From Macrothele yani (Eukaryota > Arthropoda > Arachnida > Araneae > Macrothelidae), in the NCBI GenBank assembly GCA_039090855.1, contig CM076997.1:160486709-160550708 (forward strand): a stretch of 64,000 nt of DNA, given 5' to 3'. Both the position numbers and the translations under genes were made by a program. Positions 21,070 to 33,214 of the stretch are shown here, piece after piece. Under the pieces are notes generated by a model. That model was given only the letters and a program-made list of their open reading frames with translations, was not told where the DNA came from and searched no databases. Each line of letters begins with the position of its first letter. Positions within the stretch are counted from its first letter, which is position 1.

Positions 21070-22615
21070 ATAAGTTTCCAAACATACTTTACCTTTGCAT
21101 TATATCAGCAACTGGGTATACACTTTTTCGCACTGACTTGATTCGATAACGGATTGGTATAAACTTCAGTCATGTTTCGAATTTTGATAATTTTTACTCT
21201 TAACACTGTTAGTTTTCACCTCATCTGAAGCAATTAGGTGTGAAGCGTCCTCTTATATCTTAAAACATTATTATCTGATATTAGTTTAAATTAGTTTTTC
21301 AATATGTAGGTACTAGTCAGCATCGTTCATTTAAATCAGTTCTTGAATTTGTAGGTTGTCAGGATCGTCTGCCATTTTGCACTACTTGTCTTGAAATCGC
21401 TTAATCTCTGTAATATCATGTGATCTGCACACTTTTAAAGGAACGACAGCTGCTGAAATTTAAGTATTGGTAAATGCGTTATTCGCCAGTTCTGCGAAAA
21501 ACAATGGCTTCGTGTTCTTATGTTTAATAGATTTACTGCATTTCTCTCTTAAACTGTCAAAATTCTACTTCAAGAACATGGTTTACTCCGATTAAACGAA
21601 ATTTAAACTACTATATTACAAAACAGAGCTCACTCACGCGTGGCAATATGAGTGAGAAATTCAACCAAGTTTGACAGATGCAAAATATGAGTCTGATTAA
21701 TGTGCTGATGGATTGTGTGTGGAATATATATGTCTTACACTTTACTTTCCTCTATGCTCTCAAGCGTTCTTTTTTGTTCAACAGTTTCAGAATCCTGGAT
21801 TGTGAAGAAAAATTAAGCTCATGATGTGCGTGTTTAAATCTAATGATTCGCATTTGTTGCATTAAGTTGAGTACCTATTTAAGACGAATATTTCTCTGCC
21901 GCGGCTGCGACATCCTTTCGCCCTAACATAGCGTACACTGACGAACGGACCACACGAATTTAAATTAACCACGGGGATTCATTGTTTCATCACTCTTTCC
22001 AAATGTCTTTGCATAAGATGATGGATATTCGTCTGCCGGAAAGGGATGAAGCCGTCTCCTGGGAAGCATTTGTAAAACGGAAATAGAGCTGTCGCCCAGA
22101 AGTGGTGAGCTTCCCTTTCTGCAAATCAGTGGCGATAATCTTGACATTAATATCGGAGCATCAAAGTTACATTTATGCCTTACGTCAGCTGCGAGCCTAA
22201 ATCTTTGAGATTTAGTCTCTGGGGTAAAGACGCGTCCTCGCATTAAAATGCTCCGGCAGGCGTTTATGGAGAAACACCTCTTCACAAGCCCGAAACGAAA
22301 GTGGTTCTCAAGATCTTTTAACAAGTTTAGAACAGAACACGGTATATTTAAAACAAGGATCAGCAACGCTTTTGCTCATCTTGTGTTACAAACTGTTTCT
22401 ACAAGGTGCATAATACAGTATTAAACATGTTCCATTTATTTGTACAGTGTACATAATATAGGTGGTCAACGTTCTTCTCTGACTGTTTTCAATACAATGT
22501 CGTTGCCATGCATCACTTATGTGCACAATTCAGATCATTATACAATGGTATTTTTTATGTTTTCTGGATAATACCTTAGTATGATCTTTCAGAAAAATTC
22601 TTCTTTTTCTTAGCC
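21070..22615. other. No gene recognised
   Basis: AT-rich DNA. A minus-strand open frame at 21965-22366 (133 codons) shows no recognisable domain. No tandem or inverted structure was noticed. Confidence 0.4.
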
Positions 22616-22619
22616 TGGT

Positions 22620-23480
22620 GATACCCACTGCTGGGTACAGGCATACTCCAGTCTTTTTCAACTTCCTCGATTCTTAATTTTAGGACCTCTAATTCCCAGA
22701 AGGTCATCTCTCCATCTGGTTCTCTGGAGCCCCCTTAATCTCTTTTCATCCTATCGCTGCCATTCTGTTATTAATCGTGTCCTCTTTTCATCTTTCAGTC
22801 TTCCAACGTGTCCAGCCCATTACCACTTTGATTCTTTTATTGTTTTAAAAAAATATCTATTATTCATGTTCTTTCTCTTATAAGTTGATTTCTAACTCTG
22901 TCTCTTCTTATTATTCCTAACATTCTTCTCTCTAACTTTATTACAGATACTCTTATTTTCTTACATTGTCGCTCTATGATATTCCATGTTTCACTTCCAT
23001 AAGTAAACACGGGGGTAATACATACATTGAAGATTTTTCTTTTTAAATACAATGGAGATCAGCGGTTAAATAATCTTTTAGTCTCCAAAAGGTTCTATTG
23101 CCGTGGATAATTCTTCCATCGATTTCTCTTTCTTTTTTTTGTTTAAAACTGATTACTTGATATAAATAGATGTATTCGTCTACGTTTTCGATTTCTTTTC
23201 CTTCTATTAAAATCTTTTCTGTATCCTTTTCTGTATTATATTTAGTTTTTGCTGTGTTTATTGTCAGACCTGTTTTAAGTTTTTCTATCCATAAGACCTT
23301 CATCATACAGTATTTTGCATTTCCCTATTGCTAGTTATGATAATGACACTGTCATCAGCAAATCGTAAGTGATTTAGGTACCTACCATTTATGTTTAAAA
23401 AATTAAAATTGTTTTTACCCAATTTTGGATGCTTTAGCATTACTCTACCGCAATAAAACATTTCAGAGCAACTACTGAAA
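22620..23480 (-). pseudogene. Non-LTR retrotransposon reverse transcriptase fragment
   Basis: On the minus strand 23410-23345 reads 'INGRYLNHLRFADDSVIII', the reverse transcriptase motif with the catalytic Asp pair. The frames at 23043-23306 and 22864-23052 continue with 'GLTINTAKTKYNTE', 'VDEYIYLYQVISFK', 'ITPVFTYGSETWNI' and 'ERRMLGIIRRDR', in the order of an RTE-like LINE C-terminus. The 3' end near 22630 has 'CCCACTGCTGGGTA'. Frameshifted and 5'-truncated, it is a different family from the copies at 38655-43780. Confidence 0.75.
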
Positions 23481-25430
23481 TGCTAGCAGTAGTTACTCAG
23501 GATTTTCCCGAAAACATGAATATTATATCTGTTTAAAACCCTGTACGTTTTTAACAATAAATTATCTTCTTGAAAGGTTTCAGTCTCTCAAGGCGGAAAA
23601 TCGCGATTTCGTTAGCTTCATATTAACATAAATAGTATGGACTTATAATGCTTCATCGTCGAAATAAGCGTTTGAGAAAACCGCATTTCTAATGAAGAAT
23701 GGTGCATACTTTAATTTGGCAAGATGAATCTTTTTTCCGTTTTTTTACATGACTCAATTTTAAAAAAAATGTAATACGAAGCATCAGAGTTCCTGCTAGC
23801 ATTCTTGCAAATGGGTATCCACATTCAGCGCAACGGGCAAGGTCAGGAAAACGTTGCACGGAAAGGTGGTTTCACCAAGGGAAACGTGGAGCTACCCCGG
23901 AGAAGAGAAAAACAGGAAATATCGGTGAAAAGGAAGACGGCTTGTGAGAATGCCACCGAAAGAGAGACGAAGAGCATACCTCGTGATAATAAGACGTGTC
24001 TTGTTCCTGGGAGTGGATTTACCGCGCCAGAATACTTAGTATTATGGATATATACAATAAATGTTGATTTACTACAAAATACTTTCATCTTTAGTGAAGG
24101 GTTGAACTTATTCACGACTTCTTTTTTTTTACCTCCTGTAGCGTAAAAGTCTTTTCGACTTCTACGCTGTTTTAACACATCAATATCCTAAGAAATAGTT
24201 CCTAAATGAAAGAAAACCTTAACTGCCAGACGAAACAACAGAAGTCAACTTACGGAAAAGCTTTATTCAGGCTGTAGAAACACATCGTAATAGGGCATAC
24301 TGCAGTAAACGCTCCACACACCACACATTATCACAACACTCCTCTCAATAATCAGTTTACAACCCAACGCTCGTAATAATCGTTCTCTTACAACGCTCTC
24401 GACGGTACAACGCTCTCTCTTACAAAGCTCTCTTGCAATAGATCAGTCGTCGTTTTTATCTCTTGCTCTTATCAAGATCAGGCATACGTCACGTGCATTC
24501 AACCTTAATTGTGTTGCCAAACGTATTAGTTTGAGAGAAAAGATATTTCGTTAAGCGTGAAAAATACTGAGAATAAACTCAAGATTTACACAGGGGAAAA
24601 AAACGAAAAAAGAAAAGTTAATCTAGAATATACGTCACACTCCATGTAACAGCTTAATAAGAGCTTAAGGATAATAGAAAAGCAAAACCTACCAGGGTAC
24701 CTGAGTAGTAGATATCATACAACTGGTATTCAAATATTACTTGTGTTATTTTCTATATGACTTAATCCTTGAATATTTAAAGATGAAAAAAATTATTTAA
24801 CGCATGATATCAAGTAAGATTTCAATCATTCAGCATCTTTAAAGTGTTTACAAGAGGATATTCACTACTTTCTCCAGTATTCCATGTGATGTTAGAACTA
24901 TGTCACTGTTTTTTAAAACGGAGTTCTGTAAAACGACTTGGAGGTTATCAAAGCTGGAAAACATGGATCATGTCGTTTCAAGTTATTGATTTGCACAATT
25001 CAAAAAGTCTATGTACATAGAAACTTTTTCAGTGAATGCGTCAGATAAAGTCATGTACTTTATGTAAAGAGTTCTTATGTTAACAGTACGTGATGGAATA
25101 GGTGGGCTCGCACTCATACGGTGCACATGTAATGTCCATCAGTAATGTCTCGTGATCACAGGAGAGAGAAGAATAAAAGTGGCAAATAAAATTAAGGCCC
25201 TTATTTTTGCCAAAGAAAAGACATGTTTCTGAATTTCTTGAAACAGTATTTTCCAGGGGTATATACCGCCCGTTCAACCGTGAAGAGAAGTTCTTTGAAA
25301 TCAAAAAGTTATAAGTACTTGTAGTAAGAATCTGATTGGATCCCTGTAAATAATTCCCAGGAAAGTTCAAAAACTTTATGATCATGACGTTAGGATTAAG
25401 TGACAACTCACGCTCGCTCTTCGGAAACAT
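23480..25430. other. No gene recognised; small hairpin at 24140
   Basis: An open frame at 23805-24146 (113 codons, plus) has no recognisable domain. A 12-bp-arm hairpin at 24140-24168 ('AGCGTAAAAGTC' and 'GACTTCTACGCT', one mismatch, 5-base loop) lies at its end. 24240-24480 contains several 'CAACGCTC' / 'AAAGCTCTC' repeats that recall LTR or 3' UTR sequence, but no partner LTR is in the window. Confidence 0.35.
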
Positions 25431-25434
25431 ATAT

Positions 25435-26095
25435 GTTTTATTGGAATCCAGGTTGTGAATACTTGGGGATATTTGATCTTTATCAAATACAAGTCATGCT
25501 GTAATCCAGGTTGAGAATACTTTGGAAAATAGGTCTTGATCTTCATCAAATAAAATACAAGCTAGAATACTGGTTAAGAAATGTTCTGAAACAAAACTTT
25601 TGTCTATATCAAATAGGAAGTAAGCTGGAATTCAGGTTGAGAACTTTAAGAAAATAAAAGTGTTGTTCATCAAATAAATGTCAAGCTGGAATTCAGGTGG
25701 AACATTCTTCAAAAAGTGAAATATTTTTTTTTCATAAAATAAGATTCAAGCAAGAATCGAGGGTTAGAATTCTTTTGGAAAATTATCTTCATCAAACAGA
25801 TTTCAAGCTGGAATTCAGATTAAGAGATCTAACCAAAGCAAAATTTTGTCTTCATTCCATTGGAAGCAGATTGGAATCCGGGTTGAGAACTCTTCGCAAA
25901 ATAAACTTTTTTACCTTCATTTAAACGGTAATCAAGTTGGAACACAGTTTGATAACTCTTCAGAAATAAAAGGTTATCTTCGTCAAATAGGAATCCAGTT
26001 TAAGAACTCTACGGAAAATATAATTTTGTCTGCATGAATTAAGACTCAAGTTGGAACCTAGTTTGAGAAATCCTCGACAAAAAATATACGTAGGT
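25435..26095. repeat. ~62-bp satellite array, left block (diverged)
   Basis: About ten units carry 'CAAGCTGGAATTCAGGTTGAGAA' type text (no unit exactly so) followed by 'AAAATAAA' and 'TTCATCAAATA'. They are much more diverged than the right block at 27890-28415. A mariner element lies between the blocks. Small open frames (25697-26037) simply read through the units. Confidence 0.8.
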
Positions 26096-26149
26096 CATTT
26101 GAAAATATTTAGCTCTCCGCAGATTCTTCCCGTCGGATGATGCGATTGC

Positions 26150-27400
26150 TGCAATCGTTGCACCAGTTTGAGTCAGACTTCAGTGCACAAAGTCGTGTCT
26201 ACGTTTGCTGGAAAATTTGTTCGGGTTCCGAAAACTTCTTTTTCGAAATGGAGGAAGAAAGTGATTCAGGTCAGATCTCGCGTAGCGGCCAGTGATCCCA
26301 CATTAAGATAGAAGCATTTCCAGGAAAATTCCCTACCGAAATGTATAAAGCTTTGTGTGAAGTTCGTGATGTTAGTGTAATGGATTGCAGCACACTGTCA
26401 CGGTGGGCTTCCCGTTTCCGCCAAGATCGGGAAAGCATCGAAGACGACCCAAGAAGCGGCCGGACATAAGATGCAACAGACGACATTTCTGCAGTTATCG
26501 GCAACAGCATTTTAGAAGAAGATCGACGGAAAACATGTGGAGAGGACTGCATATGAAGCAAACATGACTACCGCTTCAGTTTTCAGAATCCTAAATGAAA
26601 AATTATAGAATAGAAAAGTGGCTGCTAAATGGGTTCTGCATAATCTGAGTGAAGAGCAGCAAGCGGTTCGCAAAAGGATCGCAGAAGAAGTGGTTCAGCG
26701 GTCCGAGACAGAAGGCGAGCAGCTTTTGGACAAAATTGTTGCTACAAACGTAACCTGGATACGTGATTTTGAACCAGAACTGAAATCCCAGTCAGCTCAG
26801 AGGAAACATCCGGAATTACTTCACCAGAAAGAATCCCTCCACCAACAATCGAAGGTTAAGCTAATGATGATTGTGGTCTATGACCAGGTTGGAGTGATAG
26901 ACACAGAAAGAGTGCCCGAGGGGACCATTGTAATAGCGGAATTCTACCGAGAGAAGGCCCGACATGCTCAAGTCCGGTGTCATCATTTTGCACGACAACA
27001 CGAGGCCACATGTTGCGCGTACAGTAAGAGACATTCTGAAAACGTATGGATGGGAATTGATTCCCCACACACCATACAGTCCTGACATGAGCCCCCCAGA
27101 CCATGACTTGTTCTCAAAACTGAAGAAGCCACTCCACGGAAAATGATTCAGTACGATTCAGAATGTTTCTAATGAGGTGACCCGAGTAATTCGACGCCTC
27201 AACAATGGAGGTGCCCTGACTGAAATAAAATACCCGCCCAAACGTTGGGTCTCTGTCACAAAGAAACATGTACAATACTTCAAAGGCCTGTAAAGGTATG
27301 TTGCGAACTAAATTAATTTTTTAAGAGATAACCCATAGTGTGCAAAGCATTTTGAAATGATCCTGTGGTGTGTTGATTTTTCGGGTGTCCATCAATTGCA
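26150..27400 (+). mobile_element. mariner element, degenerate transposase
   Basis: Plus strand. The helix-turn-helix part at 26340-26520 reads 'YKALCEVRDVSVMDCSTLS', 'RWASRFRQDRESIEDDPRS' and 'ILEEDRRKTC'. The 155-residue frame 26618-27085 continues 'KWVLHNLSEEQQAVRKRI' and 'TWIRDFEPELKSQS', where the first catalytic Asp (DETW) is replaced. After a frameshift come 'ILHDNTRPHVARTV' (second Asp) and 'PYSPDMSPPDHDLFSKLK' (third Asp, so DD34D). Its C-terminal coding runs to about 27290. It sits between the two halves of a 63-bp satellite, which implies insertion into the array. I could not delimit the termini. Confidence 0.8.
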
Positions 27401-27890
27401 TTGCAAGTTACGTAATATGTTTTTACGTAAGAGGACAGTGTATGAGTAGATGACTTTTCCTGTCTACTACACACTTCTTGGTAGCTGCCACCAGACCAGT
27501 TAATTTACTTACATGAACCGGTCACTTTGCCTTACTTAGCCGCTATTACGAGGCATGGTGAATGATCTGTGAGTGATATGATACAGCGCTGAGACGACGT
27601 ACAGTTCTAAATACAGTTTTATTTACAATCTCTAGTTTGAGTGAGAATATTCAAATATTAGAACATTTAGGCTTGACTGAGAATTTTCACTTCCGAGTAT
27701 CTGTATCGTATTCTGGAGAAGATTCAGCACGCAGTTGCATTACCAGAATGTGCATAAGCTGGGGTTCAGTTCTTGTTGAGACACAAAGTCAAAGCAACAC
27801 AGTTCTTGTTGACTCAAGAGCAACACAGTTCTCGTTGAGATACAAAAGCAACACAGATGGAGGGTGGACTCTGTTCATTCAGACAAAATT
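27400..27890. other. Unique spacer between mariner and satellite
   Basis: No domain recognised. An open frame at 27637-27903 contains short repeats of 'AGCAACACAGTTCTTGTTGA' type (three copies, 27785-27860). Confidence 0.4.
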
Positions 27891-28415
27891 CTTGGGAAAA
27901 TAAAACTTTATATTCATCAAATAAGATTCAGGCTGGAATCATGGTTGAGAATTTCTGGGAAAATAAAACTTTATATGCATCAAATAAGATTTAGGCTGAA
28001 ATTATAGTTGAGAACTCCTGGGAAAATAAAACTTTATATTCATTAAATAAGATTCAGGCTGGAATCATAGTTGATAATTTCTGAGAAAACAAAACTTTAT
28101 ATTCATCAAATAAGATTCAGGCTGGAATCATAGTTGATAATTTCTGAGAAAACAAAACTTTATATTCATCAAATAAGATTCAGGCTAGAATCACAGTTGA
28201 GAATTCCTGGGAAAATAAAACTTTATATTCATCAAATAAGAGTCAGGCTGGAATCATAGTTGGAAGAACAAAAACTTTATATGCATCAAATAAGATTCAG
28301 ACTGGAATCATAGTTAAGAATTCCTGGGAAAATAAAACTTTTTATTCATCAAATAAAATTCAGGCTGGAATTATAGTTGAGATCTCTTGGGAAAATAAAA
28401 CTTTAGCTGTATCTC
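27890..28415. repeat. 63-bp satellite array, right block (homogeneous)
   Basis: Eight or so units of 63 bp share 'TCAGGCTGGAATCATAGTTG', 'AAAATAAAACTTTATATTCA' and 'TCAAATAAGAT'. Units differ by a few bases each. One unit (about 28225-28290) is shortened by ~10 bp. It is much more homogeneous than the left block, as expected if this side has been expanding more recently. Confidence 0.9.
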
Positions 28416-29305
28416 TGTGTATCTTCGATAAACATGAAGACTGTATTTTTATAGAGTGAAGACCAGGTTTTGATTCCTGCGAACGTCTCGGCAGATATGA
28501 ATAATCTTTTTTGCATTAAGTACGAACAGAATGAAAATCCATGAACTTGGCGGAAAACAAAAAAACAAAAAAATATATTCCTGGAATAGAAATCAAATAG
28601 CAAATTGTAAATAGAACTCGGAAAATTTGAAAACTGTACCTTCATGTAGTAAAAATAAAAATATGTGTTCTCCCTCCATCTTCCTGTAAAAGTTACACGA
28701 ACCCTTCGTATCAGTGCTTTCACAAACGTGATTGGAAAATTTCCAGTTTGTATTGAATATCGCTCTTACGGCACTGAGTGCTTGGCCATATGCATGTGCA
28801 CGAATAGAATCCGTTATTTCCTGGAAGTTGGAAGGTGGACAGGAAAAAAGAAAAATATATAGATTTCATGGAAACGAACGTACAAAGTATTTCCAAAATA
28901 TTGTTCCAGCTGTCCTTCATGAAAAGAATTATTTTTTTGCATCGAGGATAACATGAGCCAGATATTCAAAATATTTTTTCTGCTTATCTCCTGAGAAATC
29001 ATCCTGCTGAGTAATTCGAACATACGTTTTTATGTGTCTCAATATTTGTTTTGTCCCCAGATGGCAGATTCGCGAAAAATCAATTTTATAACCAGACAGA
29101 GAAAATTGTAATGAAGATTTTCCCTCTTTCACATGCCTAAAGTTTACTTGTGAGGTAACAGTGGTGTATAATACAGTGAACAACAAACTACTGATAGCTT
29201 GCTGCCTCCTTTATTTTGGAATTTCAGGAAAATTCTTCTGTGACGGTATAATAAATGTTAAGGAATAAATATTCGTCATATATGCATGCGAAAATTCACT
29301 AGATT
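28415..29305. other. No gene recognised
   Basis: Short frames occur on both strands without recognisable domains. No repeat structure was seen. Confidence 0.4.
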
Positions 29306-29309
29306 ATTC

Positions 29310-29700
29310 ACTGCAATCGGATTGTGTTACTGGTATTACTGACTTGTTTGCAATTCACTTGTCAGCATGCAACACTCCTCAGACAACTTGAAATTTAAAT
29401 CAGGTTCGTTGCACTGCAATCAGATTATGTTAACTGAATTGCTTGTATAATAGTTTACTGATCATCATGTAACATCTATCAGAAAACTTGAAAATTAAAT
29501 CGGGTTCCTTACACTGCAATCAGATTGTGTTACTGAATTGTCTGTAGTTTAGTGGTCATCATGTAACATGTCTCAGAAAACTTGAAAATTAAATCGGGTT
29601 CGTTCCTTGCTCCAAGGCGATAAAGTTTTCTGAGAAATGTTACATGGTCACGAGTAAAATACACGCAGTTCAGTTACACAATCTGGTTGCTGTGAATTAT
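29310..29700. repeat. Three ~100-bp direct repeats plus one inverted copy
   Basis: Direct units at about 29310-29410, 29412-29512 and 29514-29607 share 'CTGCAATCxGATT', 'GTTACTGAATTG', 'ATCATGTAACAT', 'CAGAAAACTTGAAA' and 'TTAAATCGGGTTC'. An inverted copy follows at about 29625-29700 ('AAGTTTTCTGAGAAATGTTA', 'CAATCTGGTTGCTGTG'). The inverted last unit makes a stem-loop possible and suggests a MITE-type origin. Confidence 0.7.
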
Positions 29701-29985
29701 ATGGCGGTATAAGGTATTATATCAACTTAAATTACTTCTTTTTAAGTTGAAAAAGACGTGTATACTCTGCTGAAACTATGACTGCATTGTTCTGTATTGC
29801 CTTCAACATCTCTCTAAAGATTTTCTAAGTATGACCAGCGATTTAGAATTCACGGAGTTGCAGCTTCTAAACTCCAAAAGAATAGGCTCAGCGAAAACAC
29901 GCATTTCATTTTAAAAAGACATAATGTTATTTTGGCCTTGCTTTATTTGTACGAAAAAATGACATGGGCCCTGTATGTATAAATA

Positions 29986-31461
29986 CACTAGCGTGCAAAA
30001 ATTAAGGACGAGACGGTTTTTCGAATGTAACGTCGTGCAGAAGTGCTGCTCCCCATTGATTGAAATCATACCATAAGATCCCCAAGATGTAAGAATATGG
30101 GACAAGTGAGCAAAATCGTGCAAACAAAGAATCCAAAGGATACAAACACCCTTTATAGAAAAGGTAGCTTCGAGCACAACTGGACAGAAGACAGAAACTC
30201 CCATGTGACAGGCGACTGCTAAGAAAAATCCAGTCTTTATTAGGGGATATGATCACCCCTGACTGCGTTGCAGGATTTACAACGTCTGTCCATGCTCAGG
30301 ACAAGGTTGTCAAGGAGCTATTGAGGCATCGGGGCCCATTCCTCTTGTAGCTCCAATCGCAGCTGCGGAATCGTTGCTGTCTGCAGGTGACGTGCTGCCA
30401 AGCGTCTCCCGAGAAGTTCCCACACATATCCGATTGGATTTAGGTCCGAGGACCTTGCGGGCCAATCCATGCGGTGAATATCTTTACTCTCCAACAGCTC
30501 TGCGACAGCCACTGTACGATGAGGTGTAGCGTTGTTGTCCATGAAGAGGAACTCAGGACCCACAACACCTCTAAACAGAAGCACGTGAGGCTGGAGAACC
30601 TCGTTACAATAGCGGACACCACTGACTGAACCTCCTTGGAAGATGTGGAGATCAGTACTGCTACCAAGCATCATACCGTCCTAAACGAGAACTCCGCCAC
30701 CTCCAAGCCGGTCCCTTTCGATGATGTTGGAGGTGTGATTGCGTGTTCCCTGCTCTCTCCAGATCTGTATACGTCGCGAATCGCTCATCATACTAAATCG
30801 GCTATCATCCGTAAAGAGAACTCGACCCCATTGCTGATGTATCCAGTTCTTGTGTTCCTGGCACCACAGAAACCGTCATCTTCGATAAGCAGGCTTAACG
30901 GCACTCACCGTACTGGTCGTCGTGCAAATAGATTACCTTTGTGCAGCCTCCTGGCCACGGTAAAACGCGTTAACGGACGTCCAGTTGTCTGTTGTTGTAT
31001 GTGCCTTCCGATTTCTCCCGCTGTTTGCCATCTGTCTCTTCTCGCCTGTAGGACAATATACCGATCGTACACCGCCATGGTTGCTCGTGTACGACCACTG
31101 CTAAACTCTCGGACAGCTGTTCCTGTCGTTCGAAATGCTCTCCAAGTTCGTGAAACGACGCTGTGAGCGATCCCGAACTCCTCGGCCACACTTCGACCTT
31201 TCTCCAACTTCCCAATGACGCGACCTCGGGTAAAGTCATCCAGATGTCGTCTACTGGATTGCCTGTAGACCATATCACACGGTGGCAGCAACTCGACGTC
31301 GTTCAATCCGATGTACACCATGTAACAGCTTTCACCGAATTGCTGAGCGTACACCGCCCGTGTGCTTTATACCATACCGACACTCCTCCCACGTCATGCT
31401 GCATATATGCGCATGCCATACCGTACCGGACCTCTTCGTCCTTAATTTTTGCACACCAGTG
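29986..31461 (-). mobile_element. Tc1-like element, family T6, both ends present
   Basis: Left end after TA (29984-29985) is 'CACTAGCGTGCAAAAATTAA'. The right end, read inward from 31461, is 'CACTGGTGTGCAAAAATTAA', followed by TA 31462-31463. The ends share about 27 bp with few mismatches. Length 1476 bp. The transposase on the minus strand is intact in outline but carries a stop and a frameshift. Confidence 0.9.
30318..31354 (-). pseudogene. Tc1-like transposase of element T6
   Basis: Minus strand. A first segment (31354-30905) reads 'DDFTRGRVIGKLEKGRSV' and 'AHSVVSRTWRAFRTTG' as helix-turn-helix, then 'TVARRLHKGNLFARRP'. A frameshift lies near 30900. The core continues with 'LFTDDSRFSMMSDSRRI' (first Asp), a TAG stop after 'RLGGGGVLV' near 30680, 'FLFMDNNATPHRTV' (second Asp) and 'SSDLNPIGYVWELLGRRL', where the catalytic Glu is replaced by Gly. 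It ends near 30318. Three separate lesions make it non-functional, while the terminal repeats remain good. Confidence 0.85.
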
Positions 31462-31484
31462 TATTTACTAACACCAAAATAAGG

Positions 31485-32830
31485 TGGTGTCCAAAATTAA
31501 CGTGAAAAATACAAATTTGAGAATATGTCCAAATTCAGACGACCGATTTTAAAGATTTTTCAAAGACACGTGCAAGAGCGAACGCTAAAACAACGTACCT
31601 AAGCAGCATCGATCTAGCTCCTATGAAATATGCGAATGACGATAGTACGTCATCGAGCTGGCAGGCACGCGACCATGATAAACATCTGTAAGAGCATGGT
31701 GCGGCAAATAGCCAAATGGTAAACGTTCATGACTGCCACGGAGAAACCTCATGTTCGATCCCAGGCAGGTACGAACGCTCGAACCACTACATATCCGCCG
31801 TGCGTCGGATGGGCACGTTAAGTCATCGGACCACGGGTACTGGGCCCTGGTAATAAATAAGGGCGTCTTCCTACTCTTTTCTACCTCGCTTCCGTGGCAC
31901 TTTCTTATCGGGCACTCTAGCCCAAATATCCTAGCTTCCTATTTCTAAGGGTTGTTTAAGAGCTGGGGTCAGACTCTCTCTTCCTAAAATCCTCTGCATA
32001 TGATCTGGTCTGGTGCGGCAATTGAAGCTTGAGTTGGACTGTTAGTGGAATAATGACTCCGCACCATAGCTTTGCAGGCTTTTGCGTTGGAGTGCGATCG
32101 GTAGATTGGGATCGCAAACTGAGGTGAATGTGTCGACCCAAGTGGTTTCCAATCTCTAGAAGCAATTCCAGGACACCAGAACAATACCCAGCAGGTCAAA
32201 ACAAGGACGCCCAAGATCCACAACAGACCATGGCGACCGATATTTGTCTCTAACAGCTCACCGAAGCCTATGGGGACTAAACGACTAACCGATGTTTATA
32301 GGGACTGGCGTTGATGGCCATAAAAAGGAGCTGGGGGCCGACAGCTCCTGAGAATTGCCTGACTGTCGGCTCCCAGTTCCTCTTTATGGACATGAACGCC
32401 AGTCCCATAAGGTTTTTGTTAATCGACGAATATCTGGAGTGTGAGGATATTCACAGGATGGAGTTTCCCGAGAGATCTTCGTACCTGAACGCGATACAGT
32501 ATGTCTGCGATGACCTGGAAACAGCAATTGCAGGCCAGCAGCCCCTCCCAGAACCCTCTTAATAGGAATCCGACGCACCTTAATGGAGGAGTTGCACTTA
32601 GTGCTCCAAACTCCATTCGCAGTCTTGTAAACAGAATGAGGGCTTGTTCTGCGAGATGTATCGCTGGTCGGTGTAATCACACTCTGTATTAGCATTCCGA
32701 AATCCCTAACACTTATTGCATTACGTTTGTACTGCCCTGCTGTCATGCGTATGCTTCTTCCTCATGCGATGATTGCATTCCTTTTCTGTTGCGTATTACT
32801 GCGTTAACGATATAGCCAAAGGAAAATCTG
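31485..32830 (+). mobile_element. Tc1-like element, family T3, carrying SINE family 2
   Basis: Left end 'GGTGTCCAAAATTAACGTGA' at 31484. The sequence parallels the copy at 15463. The inner SINE occupies 31708-32010. Transposase text on the plus strand at 32311-32562 reads 'FLFMDMNASPIRFLL', where the Asp of the second block is kept and neighbours are altered, then 'DIHRMEFPERSSYLNAIQY', with the Glu block destroyed. The right terminus (expected as in 17760-17788) is missing, so the copy is 3'-truncated near 32830. Confidence 0.75.
31697..32021 (+). mobile_element. SINE family 2 with 11-bp target duplication
   Basis: The insert 31708-32010 is flanked by the perfect direct repeat 'TGGTGCGGCAA' (31697-31707 and 32011-32021). 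The head has an A-box-like 'TAGCCAAATGG' (31709-31719) and a B-box-like 'TGTTCGATCCC' (31752-31762), with linker length as in tRNA-derived SINEs. The remaining ~250 bp has no similarity to SINE family 1. It sits inside Tc1 copy T3, which in its sister copy is uninterrupted at this site. The extreme 5' end seems slightly truncated. Confidence 0.8.
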
Positions 32831-33214
32831 AAAGCCTTCTTTCTGTTCCGTGAATCATTCTCAAACAATCCGGGAAGTATGGCATGGCTATTTATCCTTC
32901 TGAAAAAATAAATATTACTTGTAGACCTTTTTATTCTAACAATACAGGTTCCTTTTTCTCCTTTGATTCCAGAACATGATCCAACACTCATATTTACAAA
33001 CGCTGGTACGTTTGGCCTGTTTAGTTATTATTGTAGTTAAATAAATATAATAGCCATCATTGAAAAAAATGGAGTTATATTTCTTATAATATTCCCCGTG
33101 AAGTTGAAACGTTAAGCAAAAATCAACCAAAAATGAAGGGTTTATGTTACTACACTACAGTAGGTCAGATCAAAATGTTTCGAGACTAGGCCGATATACA
33201 ACAAAGTACTTACG
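32831..33214. other. No gene recognised
   Basis: AT-rich spacer between the truncated Tc1 and the minus-strand gene at 33215; it holds the 3' flank of that gene. No clear polyadenylation signal was assigned. Confidence 0.4.

Noticed and set aside
24240..24480. Possible LTR of a retrovirus-like element
   Set aside because: Only a loose resemblance in short repeats; no second LTR, primer-binding site or gag/pol text in the window.
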